DNA from: Pseudomonadales bacterium
Lineage (GTDB): Bacteria > Pseudomonadota > Gammaproteobacteria > Pseudomonadales > Azotimanducaceae
Assembly (NCBI GenBank): GCA_028281005.1
Contig: JANQKS010000038.1
Location: 1-64,000, forward strand
Direction of reading: 5' to 3'
Length of the DNA stretch: 64,000 bases
Each line of letters begins with the position of its first letter. The first letter of the stretch is position 1. The position numbers and the translations under genes are program-made. The notes beneath the pieces were generated by a model, which searched no databases, was not told the DNA's origin, and saw only the letters and a program-made list of their open reading frames with translations. Positions 1 through 8,277 of this stretch are shown here, one piece after another.

Positions 1-104
1 AATCGCCAATAACCGCGTTGTGTCCCTTGCTAATGTTACAACATGAGCTGCGGAACCCGCCTTGTTCTTGACGATTCTGGGCTCATCATAGTTCAACGAG
101 TTAA

Positions 105-548
105 CCAAACAGGACACTAAGCGTCTATCGTTCGCTCGATGAAGCGTTTGCTAAAACGACAGCGCGTGAATTGGCGCAACAATTCACGCGTTTCGGTTTG
201 CGATTTACACACATAGGACTCTTCGACGGCAATCCAAAGGCGTTGTACCTCGGTCCATCGTATTCCAATACCCTGCTCGCAATGCATCGGACGCTGCACC
301 GCAAATTCGAAGACCGGCCGGAAGAGTGCTGGGAACTATACACTCCGACAAACTGGGTACCCCATTGTGGATTGCTCATCGATACCGACCCAAACAATCT
401 CCTCGCAGGCGCGGCGCGATTGTTTGGATACTTCCCGTACGAGCTGCGAATCGTGTCACTAGGGGTGACAGGATTCGGCCAGATGCACGAGTATTTACTG
501 GCTAACGACCAGGCTGAGACACACGCTCGCCATCGCGCACATCCATAA
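105..548 (+). pseudogene. 5'-truncated 2'-5' RNA ligase / 2H phosphoesterase-like gene
   Basis: An open frame begins after a stop at 102-104 and has no convincing start (a TTG at 171 is possible). The product matches the second half of 2'-5' RNA ligase-like 2H phosphoesterases: an RSLDEAF segment, then a beta-rich stretch FGLRFTHIGLFDG, then the second catalytic-type motif in a NWVPHCGLL context. The first His-x-Thr motif expected in these proteins would lie just upstream of the break and is absent, so the protein probably cannot form the two-histidine active site. The break falls near position 117, next to GGACAC (112-117), which is inverted relative to GTGTCC (20-25). The 3' end overlaps the end of dinB by 47 bp, tail to tail. 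Family recognition is by pattern only. Confidence 0.55.
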
Positions 549-1746
549 AATCCAGATTCACCCCGTTGTTGGATACCGTGCCGTGGTGGTTAAGGTCCGC
601 TGCGCGCATCACGGTGTTCTTGCCGAAACGTTCAATGAGTTGATCAATAGTGGTTTCCAGCCGCCGCGGGTTAGCGGATTCAAACAGGTCCATCTGCAGA
701 GGCTGCTGGCGCCAATCTAAATCAAATGCTGCCATACCCACCAATCGAAAGGGACCGCGGTGGTCAAAATGCTCGAGCAGCTTGCAGGCGGTTTCGAAGA
801 AAGCGCTGGCGGTATCGGCCGGCTTGGGCAAGTGTTGCTGGCGCGTGAGCAGCTCAAACTGGGTGGTTTTGAGCTTCACACGGATGCCGCCGGCCACGTA
901 ACTTTTTGCACGTACGCGACGCGCGATGCGCTCAGCGGCACGGCGCAGGTGCACTTTAATATCCGCAGGGTTGGAGACATCTGCTGAGAGGGTGCGGTCT
1001 GAACCGATGCTTTTTGATGTGCGGCCGCGCGCCACTCGCCGTGGGTCTTTGCCTTGGGAAAGCTGGTAAAAATGACGGCCAGCAGCACCCAGGTGCTCAT
1101 CCATCTGGCGCTCCCCAAATGCGGCCACATCACCAATGGTGTGTAACCCCAAGGCGTGCAGGCGCGGCACGGTTTTTTTACCGGCGCCCCATAAACGGCT
1201 GACAGCCAACGGCGCCAACCAGTCCACCGCGTGTTGCGGCGGCACCACCATCAGGCCATTGGGTTTGTCGAACGCGCTGGCGACCTTGGCGACGTATTTA
1301 GTACCGGAAATACCCACTGATATGTTGAGGCCGGTGGCCTCCAGCACGGCTTGTTTGATGCGTTTACCCATTTCCCGCGGGGGTCCAAAAAAGTGCTCTG
1401 CCCCGGACATGTCGAGAAAAGCTTCGTCTAACGAGATTGCTTCAACGGAGGGCGAAAAATCCGCGAAGATATTCATGATCTGTTCGGATATTTGCTGATA
1501 ACGCTCGAAGCGCGGCGGCACCATAATGGCTTGCGGGCAGCGGCGGCGGGCTTCCGCCACCGGCATGGCGCTGCCTACACCAAACGGGCGAGCCTCGTAG
1601 CTTGCGGTGAGCACCACGCCGCGATGGCTGCGCGGCCCAATCAGCACCGGCTTGCCGCGCAGTTCCGGTTGGTCAAGTTGCTCAACAGCGGCATAAAACG
1701 CATCCATGTCCGCGTGCACGATGATGTGGGGCCAGGAGCGGTGCAT
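502..1746 (-). CDS. dinB: DNA polymerase IV (Y-family translesion polymerase)
   Basis: Error-prone Y-family polymerase that extends past damaged bases. The protein has 414 residues. The palm metal ligands are visible as HADMDAFYA (Asp13) and SLDEAF (Asp107-Glu108), followed by the YASF-type region, helix-hairpin-helix segment (RLWGAGKKTVPRLHALGLHTIGDV is split across the thumb) and a little-finger domain with the GSDRTL stretch typical of the family. The length is slightly above the roughly 350 residues of E. coli Pol IV, mainly from the C-terminal tail that overlaps the neighbouring remnant gene. A near-perfect LexA box lies about 20 bp upstream of the ATG, so SOS induction is very likely. 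No strong Shine-Dalgarno is visible. Confidence 0.95.
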   Translation of the reverse strand: MHRSWPHIIVHADMDAFYAAVEQLDQPELRGKPVLIGPRSHRGVVLTASYEARPFGVGSAMPVAEARRRCPQAIMVPPRFERYQQISEQIMNIFADFSPSVEAISLDEAFLDMSGAEHFFGPPREMGKRIKQAVLEATGLNISVGISGTKYVAKVASAFDKPNGLMVVPPQHAVDWLAPLAVSRLWGAGKKTVPRLHALGLHTIGDVAAFGERQMDEHLGAAGRHFYQLSQGKDPRRVARGRTSKSIGSDRTLSADVSNPADIKVHLRRAAERIARRVRAKSYVAGGIRVKLKTTQFELLTRQQHLPKPADTASAFFETACKLLEHFDHRGPFRLVGMAAFDLDWRQQPLQMDLFESANPRRLETTIDQLIERFGKNTVMRAADLNHHGTVSNNGVNLDFMDVRDGERVSQPGR

Positions 1747-1764
1747 CGCGCTAGCCTAGCCAAA

Positions 1765-1784
1765 AACTGTATATATGTACAGTT
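1765..1784. promoter_or_regulatory. LexA (SOS) box
   Basis: The sequence AACTGTATATATGTACAGTT is a palindrome containing CTGT-N8-ACAG at 1767-1782, which is the E. coli-type LexA operator. It sits between dinB (start 1746, minus strand) and an enoyl-CoA hydratase gene (start 1839, plus strand). Its proximity to dinB makes that gene the obvious target. This operator form is characteristic of gammaproteobacteria and some relatives. Confidence 0.9.
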
Positions 1785-1838
1785 CTCAATAGGGTGGCGT
1801 TTCGCTTTACTCAAGCTTCATTAACGCGGGAGGGAACC

Positions 1839-2660
1839 ATGACTTACGAAGCTTTGTTGTATGAGGAGGCCGACCATGTGGCCACCATTACCATCAATCG
1901 CCCGGAAAAGATGAACACGTGGAATGCCACGGTTGCAGCTGAATTGAGCGAAGCCTTGCAGCAGGCGAATGCCGACAACGACGTGCGCGCCGTTGTGTTG
2001 ACCGGGGCGGGCCGCGCGTTTTGCGCGGGTGCCGACTTGGAGCGCGGAGGGGATACCTTTGCCGGCCGCGAACGCGGTGACACCGAAGACGAAACTCAAC
2101 GAGGGCGCAACGTGCGCCATGTGCATCCGCATGAAATCGACAAGCCGGTGATTGCTGCCATTAATGGCGCGGCGGTCGGGGTGGGTATGACTTATCCAAT
2201 GTTGTGCGATATTCGTCTGGTGGCTGAGGGTGCCAAAATGGGTTTTGTGTTTACCCGCCGCGGCATGATGCCGGAATTGGCGGCGCATCTGTTGGTGCAA
2301 AGGGTAGCGGGCCTGTCCAATGCGGCGGACGTGTTGATGTCAGGCCGTATTTTCACGGCTGCAGAAGCGCACACCATGGGTATCGTTTCGAAGGTGCTGC
2401 CAAAAGATGAACTGTTGTCCGCGGCGCACGACATGGCGAAAGACTATGCCAACACCGCACCCGCTTCCGTGGCGATCACCAAACGGCTGTTGTGGAAAGG
2501 GCTAGAGTCAAATCCGGTGGATATGATGCGGGCGGAAGGTCCGGCGTTTGCCTGGCTGGGTAACCAGCCGGATGCCAAGGAAGGGGTGATGTCGTTTTTG
2601 GAGAAACGCCCGCCGCAGTGGTCCATGTCGCCGTCGGATATTCCGGATGATTTCCGTTAG
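1839..2660 (+). CDS. Enoyl-CoA hydratase/isomerase family protein
   Basis: Crotonase-fold protein of 273 residues expected to act on an acyl-CoA thioester. The ATG at 1839 follows the Shine-Dalgarno GGGAGGGAACC. The oxyanion-hole signature is clear in AGRAFCAGADL and in NGAAVGVGM. The position of the first catalytic Glu of rat crotonase (GGGCEL context) is occupied by a non-acidic residue (GVGMTYPMLCD), while the second Glu is kept in GMMPELAAH; this is common among family members that are not classical hydratases, so the precise reaction is uncertain. It ends 3 bp from the convergent EthD-like gene. It is isolated on this strand and probably has its own promoter near the LexA box region. Confidence 0.85.
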   Translation: MTYEALLYEEADHVATITINRPEKMNTWNATVAAELSEALQQANADNDVRAVVLTGAGRAFCAGADLERGGDTFAGRERGDTEDETQRGRNVRHVHPHEIDKPVIAAINGAAVGVGMTYPMLCDIRLVAEGAKMGFVFTRRGMMPELAAHLLVQRVAGLSNAADVLMSGRIFTAAEAHTMGIVSKVLPKDELLSAAHDMAKDYANTAPASVAITKRLLWKGLESNPVDMMRAEGPAFAWLGNQPDAKEGVMSFLEKRPPQWSMSPSDIPDDFR

Positions 2661-2663
2661 TAG

Positions 2664-3047
2664 CTAACTTTTGGCAGCTGGGCCGCTATAGTCGCGCAGT
2701 AGTTCGTACCAGCCGGAACCACCAATCTTCATCGGCATGCCGCCGAGTCGCTCAGCGGTCTGCCAGTGGTGTTTGCGCCCGGGCCAGGCGTTGGCATCGG
2801 CCTGCCATTCGTTGAGGATACGTTCAGCTTCCTCATAACTTTCGGCTTCCACCTCATATAGGGAGATGTACTTCGACACATAGTTGATATCGAGGTGTGG
2901 GCCTTTCAGTTCAAATACACGTCCGCGTACGAAGCCCGGGCAGTGAGTTGTGTCTTCGATGTGTTGATTGATGAACCATTCTTCGAAAGCGGCTTGGCCT
3001 TCTTCGTTTTCCGGCTCACATAAGCCAATCAACACAAATTGCGGCAT
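2664..3047 (-). CDS. Small protein, probable dimeric alpha/beta-barrel (EthD-like) fold
   Basis: The predicted protein is 127 residues when started at the ATG at 3047, one base after the stop of the upstream gene; longer frames would overlap that gene. It begins MPQFVLIGLCEPENEEG and contains a FEEWFINQHIEDTTHCPGF segment resembling the conserved WY..HHL..VP region of EthD and related dimeric ferredoxin-like barrels, then an alternating strand/helix pattern (YISLYEVEAESYEEAERIL). Such proteins often accompany P450 or oxygenase genes. It is the last gene of the minus-strand P450-Rieske operon. The assignment is structural, from pattern, and no catalytic role is claimed. Confidence 0.6.
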   Translation of the reverse strand: MPQFVLIGLCEPENEEGQAAFEEWFINQHIEDTTHCPGFVRGRVFELKGPHLDINYVSKYISLYEVEAESYEEAERILNEWQADANAWPGRKHHWQTAERLGGMPMKIGGSGWYELLRDYSGPAAKS

Positions 3048-3048
3048 G

Positions 3049-3294
3049 TCAGTCCTCTGCGGATTGTTTGGACGCCACCATGGAAGGGCGGCCCGGGCGG
3101 CCGGTGGCATTGGGATCCGGCACGTTGCCAATCCACACACACAGCTGTGGATCGGCTTGTTTTAGGTCTCCGGAGAGGTGCACCCCTTCATTGGTGAACA
3201 CGCCATAACTGTTGCCGCGAGTGACACGGATGTTGCCGTCCTCGTCGAGCACGTACAGTGCTTCCGGATCGAATGGGTGGGTCATGCTGGGCAT
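3049..3294 (-). CDS. Hypothetical 81-residue protein in P450-Rieske operon
   Basis: I do not recognise the family. The protein has no signal peptide or membrane segment. It reads as a small beta-rich protein: SMTHPFDPEALYVLDEDG, a VTRGNSYGVFTNEGVHL stretch, then a Pro/Gly-rich tail with DPNATGRPGRP. The ATG at 3294 has a Shine-Dalgarno AGGAG 6 bp upstream. An internal ATG at codon 4 could also be used. It lies between the Rieske oxygenase and the EthD-like gene with 1-bp spacing to the latter, so it is probably translated as part of that operon. The composition suggests an accessory component rather than an enzyme. Confidence 0.6.
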   Translation of the reverse strand: MPSMTHPFDPEALYVLDEDGNIRVTRGNSYGVFTNEGVHLSGDLKQADPQLCVWIGNVPDPNATGRPGRPSMVASKQSAED

Positions 3295-3321
3295 GCTGTT
3301 CTCCTCTTACTTCACTGCGTC

Positions 3322-3339
3322 GGCTTTCTCGACTTTCTC
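3322..3339. repeat. 9-bp tandem duplication upstream of the 81-residue gene
   Basis: Two units, GGCTTTCTC and GACTTTCTC, are head to tail with one mismatch. They lie 28 bp upstream of the start at 3294. This is one of a set of short tandem duplications near start codons in the window. Confidence 0.6.
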
Positions 3340-3341
3340 AA

Positions 3342-4697
3342 CTACTCGCCGACCCATTCGCTGAGCTTGTGATGTAACCAACGTACCTTAGATTCCTGGT
3401 AAGCGGACAGCACCACGCCGGTTTGATAGGTGGATTCCAATCCCGCCTGAACCTTGGGCATGTTAAATGCGTCCTGATCAAACACTTTGCCTAAGTAGCC
3501 GAGGGCGCTGGACCACTTTTCATCTTCCTCCAGCCAGCGGACCTTAGCCGGTTCGGGGCGCTCGCCTTCAAACGGGGACAACATGATGCACTCCATGATC
3601 GCCGTACGGTGGTCGTCGCCGTTGGGACGGAAGCGGTAGCAGATACCGTTGAACGCTCCCCACGGGTGGAAATTGGGGAACAGTGTGTAGTCGATGCTGT
3701 CCAGAATCTCGGCATCACAATAGAGATCCACCCGGTCACCCGCCATGGGGCGCAAATTTTCACGGCTGATGTTGGCCATAAATTCGCGCGGACGCATACC
3801 TTCGGGTATGGGTGGTGTGTCGGCGTCGTGTTCCAAGTCCATCATGGCTCGCAGCATGTCCTCGTTGCTCACTTCGTATTCCAACAACGGACTGTGGGTC
3901 ACGCCGGGGGTGACTACCCTGGCGCAGTTCTCCCATATGTCTATCTGGCTATTTACATCGCCGAGGCTGCGCAGAATCTGCGGGTGAGTGCCGTTGACGT
4001 GATATGCCTCGCAAAAGGCTTCCTGGGCAATTTTCCAGTTACATGGCATTACCTTCGCGGTGTGGCTGGAGATGTACAGGTTTTCCAGCGACCAACGTTC
4101 GAATTGAGGGGCGATGTCTTTGACGTGCTCTGCAAACGGCGCACAGTTTTGGTCAGGGTTGATGAACACAAACCCGGCCCAGGTGGCGACCGGAATTTCC
4201 GGCAGATTAAAATTGTCTTTGTCGATCTGGGGGAAATCCCAGTCTGCGGGTATGTCGTGCAGCGAACCGTCGAGATTCCAGCAGAAACCGTGAAACGGGC
4301 AGCGCAACTCAGTGGCATTGCCGTCAAACTCTTTCAGCATGCGGCCGCGGTGCAGGCAAGCGTTTGGATAGGCTTTGATGTCGCCGGCGTCGGTACGCAC
4401 GACAATAAATGACATACCGGCGATGTCGTAACGCATGTGGTCGCCGGGCAGGGGGATTTGCTCTTCCCGGCAAGCCATCTGCCAGACCTTTTTCCACAGA
4501 TGTTCCACTTCTTTGTCGTGCCACTCCTTGGAGGTGTAGCGACTGACCGGGTATTCCACCACGCCCATGTCTTTCGGCGACTCCAAGCGGAGGACCTCAG
4601 GCACCTCATGGGAATCCTGGTCGAGCAATTGCTGATAGGTGATGCCAGGTGAGCGCGGCATGGTCTGCGGGTCCAGGTCTTTAAATGCTTCAGCCAT
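3342..4697 (-). CDS. Rieske 2Fe-2S aromatic-ring-hydroxylating oxygenase, alpha subunit
   Basis: Terminal oxygenase component of a Rieske non-heme iron system, 451 residues from the ATG at 4697 (GGAG 8 bp upstream). The Rieske centre is C114-x-H116 ... C133-x2-H136 (CLHRGR and CPFHGF). The mononuclear iron site is recognisable in AFCEAYHVNGTHPQ with His233 and His238. The C-terminal domain contains the FPNFHPWGAFN and YRFRPNGDDH stretches also seen in the second Rieske protein of this window (31393-32973), so the two are paralogues. No beta subunit, ferredoxin or reductase gene is adjacent. It is downstream of a P450 with 67 bp between them, so both are likely in one operon. Confidence 0.9.
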   Translation of the reverse strand: MAEAFKDLDPQTMPRSPGITYQQLLDQDSHEVPEVLRLESPKDMGVVEYPVSRYTSKEWHDKEVEHLWKKVWQMACREEQIPLPGDHMRYDIAGMSFIVVRTDAGDIKAYPNACLHRGRMLKEFDGNATELRCPFHGFCWNLDGSLHDIPADWDFPQIDKDNFNLPEIPVATWAGFVFINPDQNCAPFAEHVKDIAPQFERWSLENLYISSHTAKVMPCNWKIAQEAFCEAYHVNGTHPQILRSLGDVNSQIDIWENCARVVTPGVTHSPLLEYEVSNEDMLRAMMDLEHDADTPPIPEGMRPREFMANISRENLRPMAGDRVDLYCDAEILDSIDYTLFPNFHPWGAFNGICYRFRPNGDDHRTAIMECIMLSPFEGERPEPAKVRWLEEDEKWSSALGYLGKVFDQDAFNMPKVQAGLESTYQTGVVLSAYQESKVRWLHHKLSEWVGE

Positions 4698-4710
4698 GGG
4701 GTACTCCGTG

Positions 4711-4740
4711 AAGTTAGCGAAAGTTAGCGAAAGTTTGCGA
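4711..4740. repeat. 10-bp tandem repeat, three units, upstream of Rieske gene
   Basis: The unit AAGTTAGCGA occurs twice exactly and a third time as AAGTTTGCGA. The array ends 13 bp upstream of the Rieske start codon and lies in the P450-Rieske spacer. Confidence 0.9.
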
Positions 4741-4764
4741 ATAGGTCTCTTTGGTGAGTGTCTG

Positions 4765-6126
4765 TTAGTGCGCGTTGATGTCTGTGGCGCCGGACGCGGC
4801 ATCTAAGGTGCTCGGGTCGATACGCTTAGCTTCGGGTTTCGCGACAAAGTTGATGTGTAGTTCCTGCAGCGCGCGTAACGCAAAATTCGGCGCTTGTTCA
4901 AAGGTGTTGGCGTCAGGCATAAAGCTCATCTCGTCGATGCGGTCACACAGCGCGCGGAACGACCAATACAATTCACGCCGTGCCAAAGGTGCGCCTACAC
5001 AGTGATGCACACCGGAGCCAAACCCCAGGTGGCGCCCCGGTTTTTCCCGCTCCAGATCCACATCCGCCGGGCATTCAAACTCGCGTTCGTCGCGATTGGC
5101 GGCCGCATAACGCACGTTGATCATGGCGCCGGCGGGGATGTGCACGCCGTGCAACTCGATGTCCTTGGCGGCATAGCGGAATAAACCTTGCACCGGTCCT
5201 TCCAGCCGCACCACTTCTTCACAGAAGGTGCGCAGGTATTTCTCCGGGTCAGACTTTAAGGTTTGCCAAACGTGGGGGTTTTCGATCAGCAGCTTGACCC
5301 CATAAGCGATGGCATTGGTGGTGGTCTCCGAGCCGCCAACAAAGGTGTCGGCCATCATTTCTGCGTGCAGTTCATTGTCTGTGAGCGTGCGCCCCCACTC
5401 AGGGATTTCGCGATTCACCAGTTCCGATAGTAGGGTGCCGTTCGGCTCTTGGCGTAAACGTTCAAAAATCGGTTGGAAGTAGTGCTGGGCTTCGATTTCC
5501 ATGTCGACGGACCAAGCTTCTTCTTCCTCGGTCTGCATCATGCCAAGGCGCTGCACCCATGCATCTGTCCAGGCCTTAATTTTCCAAATGTCTTCTTCGG
5601 GGACACCCATTTGCTGGCCAATGACAATCAACGGCAACGGCACGGCCATCTGTTTGACCCAATCGCAGTGTCCATCATCGATAAACGCATCGATTAATTT
5701 GTAGGCGGTGTCGCGCACAAAAGGGTCCATGGCGTTGATGACCTTGGGGCGAAACGCTTCGTTAAACATGGCGCGCATTTGTTTGTGATTCGGGTCATCC
5801 CGGCCGGCCAACGTAGGGGCCGGTACCCAGCCGTTTTCTTGATAACGCTGGTGCATACGCATGGCGCGCTCCGCGTCCAAACGACCCCGGCTGCCGCCTT
5901 GTCCACCCTGCATGCTGTTGCTGTACTGTTCGGTGTCCAGCAGCACGGCGCGCAGGTCCTCAAACCGTGTGATGACAAAAAAACCGGTAATCGGATCTTT
6001 CCATACAGGTGCGTCATCACGCAGCAACTGATAGGCGTGGTACGGGCAGTTTTGAATCCCCTGATCGAGGAAATTGATTTCGCCCGGCTGTTGCGGAACC
6101 ACCGGTTGGTACGGCTGTTTACTCAT
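4765..6126 (-). CDS. Cytochrome P450
   Basis: Bacterial class I-type P450 monooxygenase of 453 residues, soluble. The oxygen-activating I-helix reads FVGGSETTTNA, the ExxR motif is EEVVRLEGP, and the heme loop is LGFGSGVHHCVGAP with the thiolate ligand near residue 376. The N-terminal part shows the usual proximal pattern PYHAYQLLRDDAPVW. It is the first gene of a minus-strand operon with the Rieske oxygenase and two small proteins. The start at 6126 is preceded by GGGAG at 7 bp. The intergenic region shared with the divergent SnoaL-like gene carries a conserved promoter/operator block (6198-6230). The substrate cannot be inferred beyond a hydrophobic alicyclic or isoprenoid compound. Confidence 0.93.
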   Translation of the reverse strand: MSKQPYQPVVPQQPGEINFLDQGIQNCPYHAYQLLRDDAPVWKDPITGFFVITRFEDLRAVLLDTEQYSNSMQGGQGGSRGRLDAERAMRMHQRYQENGWVPAPTLAGRDDPNHKQMRAMFNEAFRPKVINAMDPFVRDTAYKLIDAFIDDGHCDWVKQMAVPLPLIVIGQQMGVPEEDIWKIKAWTDAWVQRLGMMQTEEEEAWSVDMEIEAQHYFQPIFERLRQEPNGTLLSELVNREIPEWGRTLTDNELHAEMMADTFVGGSETTTNAIAYGVKLLIENPHVWQTLKSDPEKYLRTFCEEVVRLEGPVQGLFRYAAKDIELHGVHIPAGAMINVRYAAANRDEREFECPADVDLEREKPGRHLGFGSGVHHCVGAPLARRELYWSFRALCDRIDEMSFMPDANTFEQAPNFALRALQELHINFVAKPEAKRIDPSTLDAASGATDINAH

Positions 6127-6197
6127 TGGGATGCTCCCATTCTCCCGTTGGGATCAGTAAATGAGACCTAACGGTTGTACATCTACGACAGGCTCAG

Positions 6198-6230
6198 TAG
6201 TCTACTTAAAAATTGTGAACCATGATACAA
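6198..6230 (+). promoter_or_regulatory. Conserved promoter/operator block (site c)
   Basis: The 13-mer TAGTCTACTTAAA at 6198-6210 is identical to 17099-17111. In both places TACAA follows at the same distance. The inner part, TGAACCATGATACA (6216-6229), fits TGTA-N6-TACA with one mismatch. The block is in the divergent spacer between a P450 (minus) and a SnoaL-like gene (plus). A TetR-type regulator binding site is inferred. Confidence 0.55.
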
Positions 6231-6287
6231 AATTCAAATCACTGCGACAGTCACCGGGTTCAACGGGACCACAACGGAGAGAAAAAC

Positions 6288-6767
6288 ATGCCTGGCACCA
6301 TGACCATGGAAGAACTGCTGGAAAAAGAAACCATCAAAGAATTGCGCATTGCCTACAGCCACTGTTTTGACGGGCGCGACCTCGACGGCCTGGTAGATTT
6401 GTTCACCGACGACGCCGTGTGCGAATTTGGCCCGGAGTTTGGCGGCGATTGGGTAGGTAAGGAGCAGATACGCACCAATTTCAGCGGCTATCTCAACAGT
6501 GACGATACGCTCTACACCGTGTTGCACGCGGTGACCAATCCCTGGATTCGTTTGATCAACGAATCCACCGCTAATGGCCGTTGGTACCTGCAAGACATCT
6601 ATACCAGCGCGGAGCAATCGCAACCGGTTGGCCTGCTGGGGATTTATGACGATGTGTATAAGAAGATGGATGGCGTTTGGAAGATTCACCGTACGCGCAT
6701 TGACTTTCTGTGGCCGAATCGCCACTTTACCGGCACCCGGGATTTGCAAGAACTAGAGAGTTACTAG
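6288..6767 (+). CDS. SnoaL-like / NTF2-fold protein
   Basis: A 159-residue protein with the pattern of SnoaL-like polyketide cyclase/NTF2-fold proteins and of the small subunits of ring-hydroxylating oxygenases: an N-terminal helix ELLEKETIKELRIAYSHCFD, then DLFTDDAVCEFGPEFGG, a helix region GKEQIRTNFSGYL, and later strands ATNPWIRLI... NGRWYLQDIYTS and DGVWKIHRTRIDF. These proteins often act as small isomerases, dehydratases or lyases on ring compounds. The ATG at 6288 has GGAGAG upstream; a longer frame begins at 6222 without support. It is divergent from the P450 operon and overlaps the end of the convergent TetR gene by 15 bp. Confidence 0.75.
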   Translation: MPGTMTMEELLEKETIKELRIAYSHCFDGRDLDGLVDLFTDDAVCEFGPEFGGDWVGKEQIRTNFSGYLNSDDTLYTVLHAVTNPWIRLINESTANGRWYLQDIYTSAEQSQPVGLLGIYDDVYKKMDGVWKIHRTRIDFLWPNRHFTGTRDLQELESY

Positions 6768-7409
6768 CTCGGCGTAACGCGCTTGTAGCTGCTTGCGGGT
6801 TTTACCCCGGCTGATAGGTATCAGCAACGAGATAAACGAGCGGTTTAAGGTCGCCTCCAACTGCGCTAACGCGAGCTCTTCTTTGCTCAACATCAGGTGT
6901 GTGCCCCAGAACGCGCTGGTCATACTTTGCGCCACTGCAGTGAGGTTCGCTGTTTTTTGGAGTTCACCGCGCTCGGCCATGACTTGTAACCCCACCAGCA
7001 GCCCCCGCTGCACATTCAGCATTAAATAATTGACCATCGGATCCCCTGGATTAGCGCGCATCAGGGCTTGGGTGATGGCGTGTGCATAGGCGGGGGATTC
7101 ATGTGTTTGCCGCACCGAGTTCTTCAGTTGCGCGGCAAAATAGTCATAGCCGGATGCAAACGTTTCCGGCGCTGCTACGGTTAAGCTTTCTGCCAGCTTG
7201 TCTCGCAGCGCCGCCAGCAACAGCTCATCTTTGGTGTTGTAGAGGTTGTAGAGTGTGGTGGGTGAGACGTTCGCCAGGGTGGCGACATCTCTCATGATCA
7301 TACCGTCATAACCGTGCTGGGCTACCAATTCCCGGGTGGCCGCCAAAATGCGGTCGCGGCGGTCTTGCTGGTTGGGGGTTAGTGGTCGCGACCGGGCGAG
7401 TTCAGGCAT
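6753..7409 (-). CDS. TetR/AcrR family transcriptional regulator
   Basis: Predicted DNA-binding repressor of 218 residues from the ATG at 7409 (an in-frame start at 7505 would extend into the divergent spacer). The N-terminal helix-turn-helix is typical: RRDRILAATRELVAQHGYDG followed by MRDVATLANVSPTTLYNLYNTKDELLLAAL. The C-terminal half is a helical ligand-binding domain without recognisable specificity. It is divergent from an SDR gene, and the spacer holds the palindrome TGTATCGTACTACA. Related sites lie at P450 promoters at 6.2, 17.1 and 22.9 kb, making this protein the best candidate regulator of that set. Binding is inferred, not shown. Confidence 0.88.
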   Translation of the reverse strand: MPELARSRPLTPNQQDRRDRILAATRELVAQHGYDGMIMRDVATLANVSPTTLYNLYNTKDELLLAALRDKLAESLTVAAPETFASGYDYFAAQLKNSVRQTHESPAYAHAITQALMRANPGDPMVNYLMLNVQRGLLVGLQVMAERGELQKTANLTAVAQSMTSAFWGTHLMLSKEELALAQLEATLNRSFISLLIPISRGKTRKQLQARYAELVTL

Positions 7410-7486
7410 GTTGATGATAGTGGTCGGTTGGTGAAGTTCTTGGTGGTGTTCTTGTAATGCCCCAGGGGAACGATTACGCTGCCAAA

Positions 7487-7504
7487 ACTGTATCGTACTA
7501 CACA
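7487..7504. promoter_or_regulatory. Operator-like palindrome (site d)
   Basis: The core TGTATCGTACTACA at 7489-7502 has the form TGTA-N6-TACA. It lies between the TetR gene (start 7409, minus) and the SDR gene (start 7529, plus), 26 bp before the SDR start. Autoregulation by the TetR protein is inferred. It also resembles a degenerate LexA box, which is less likely in this context. Confidence 0.45.
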
Positions 7505-7528
7505 TTTTAACAAGGCACAGGGGGAATC

Positions 7529-8218
7529 ATGGCTAAGGTACTCATTGTTGGCGCCACTCGCGGCATCGGTCTGGAGCTGGCAAAACAGTATGCGGATGCC
7601 GGTGACGAAGTGATTGCATGCGCGCGCGACCAGGGCGCCGCTGAGCAGCTCACCGCGCTGGCCGATGGCAGCGATAACATTTCCATTGAGGCGCTGGATA
7701 TTGCGGACCCTGCCTCTATTGACGCTGCCGCTGCGAGTATCGGAGATGGCGCCATTGACACACTCATCATCGTCGCGGGAGCGGTAGGTGGCGCACACCA
7801 GTCTTTGGACGATGTGGATCTAGCCGAATGGCACAAAACGTTAGATATCAACACCATTGGCCCAACCTTGGTGGCGCGGGCGTTCAAAGCCAATCTGGCG
7901 GCGTCCGGCAACGGCAACTTAATGATCCTGACCAGCCAACTTGCGGCGTCAACCTGGCCCATGGGTGGCATGTTGATTTACTCCACCACCAAGGCGGCAG
8001 TTAGCAAAGTTGGGCAAATTTTAGCTTTGGATTGGAAAGACGATCCGATCACCGTGTCGCTGATGCATCCCGGTTGGGTGCAAACCGACATGGGTGGCCC
8101 GCAGGCGGAGATTACCGCGGAAGAAAGTGCCTCGGGCATCCGCCAGGTGATCGCCGGGTTGAGCAAAGAAGACTCCGGTAGCTTCTACAAATGGAACGGG
8201 GAAATTCACCCCTGGTAG
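7529..8218 (+). CDS. Short-chain dehydrogenase/reductase
   Basis: NAD(P)-dependent oxidoreductase of 229 residues with a Rossmann fold. The nucleotide-binding motif is GATRGIG near the N terminus, the active-site serine region is MILTSQLA, and the catalytic pair is Y-S-T-T-K. It is shorter than typical classical SDRs (about 250) and lacks the usual NNAG, having IVAGAVGG instead; this resembles the C-factor/CsgA-like group. The ATG at 7529 has AGGGGG upstream. It heads a plus-strand run of three SDRs and is divergent from the TetR gene, which suggests inducible control by that repressor. Confidence 0.88.
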   Translation: MAKVLIVGATRGIGLELAKQYADAGDEVIACARDQGAAEQLTALADGSDNISIEALDIADPASIDAAAASIGDGAIDTLIIVAGAVGGAHQSLDDVDLAEWHKTLDINTIGPTLVARAFKANLAASGNGNLMILTSQLAASTWPMGGMLIYSTTKAAVSKVGQILALDWKDDPITVSLMHPGWVQTDMGGPQAEITAEESASGIRQVIAGLSKEDSGSFYKWNGEIHPW

Positions 8219-8277
8219 GTCTGGTAGTCCTGTTAGGAATGAACTAACCGCAATAGGTTGCACCGGGGAGGGGCGGC

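Noticed and set aside
1-104. Integron attC-like site before the 2H remnant
   Set aside because: No GTTRRRY/RYYYAAC core pair in the right arrangement could be found; only a GTGTCC/GGACAC inverted pair is visible.
1767-1782. LexA box as a member of the TGTA-N6-TACA operator family
   Set aside because: It formally fits the core, but CTGT-N8-ACAG symmetry and dinB adjacency identify it as an SOS box.
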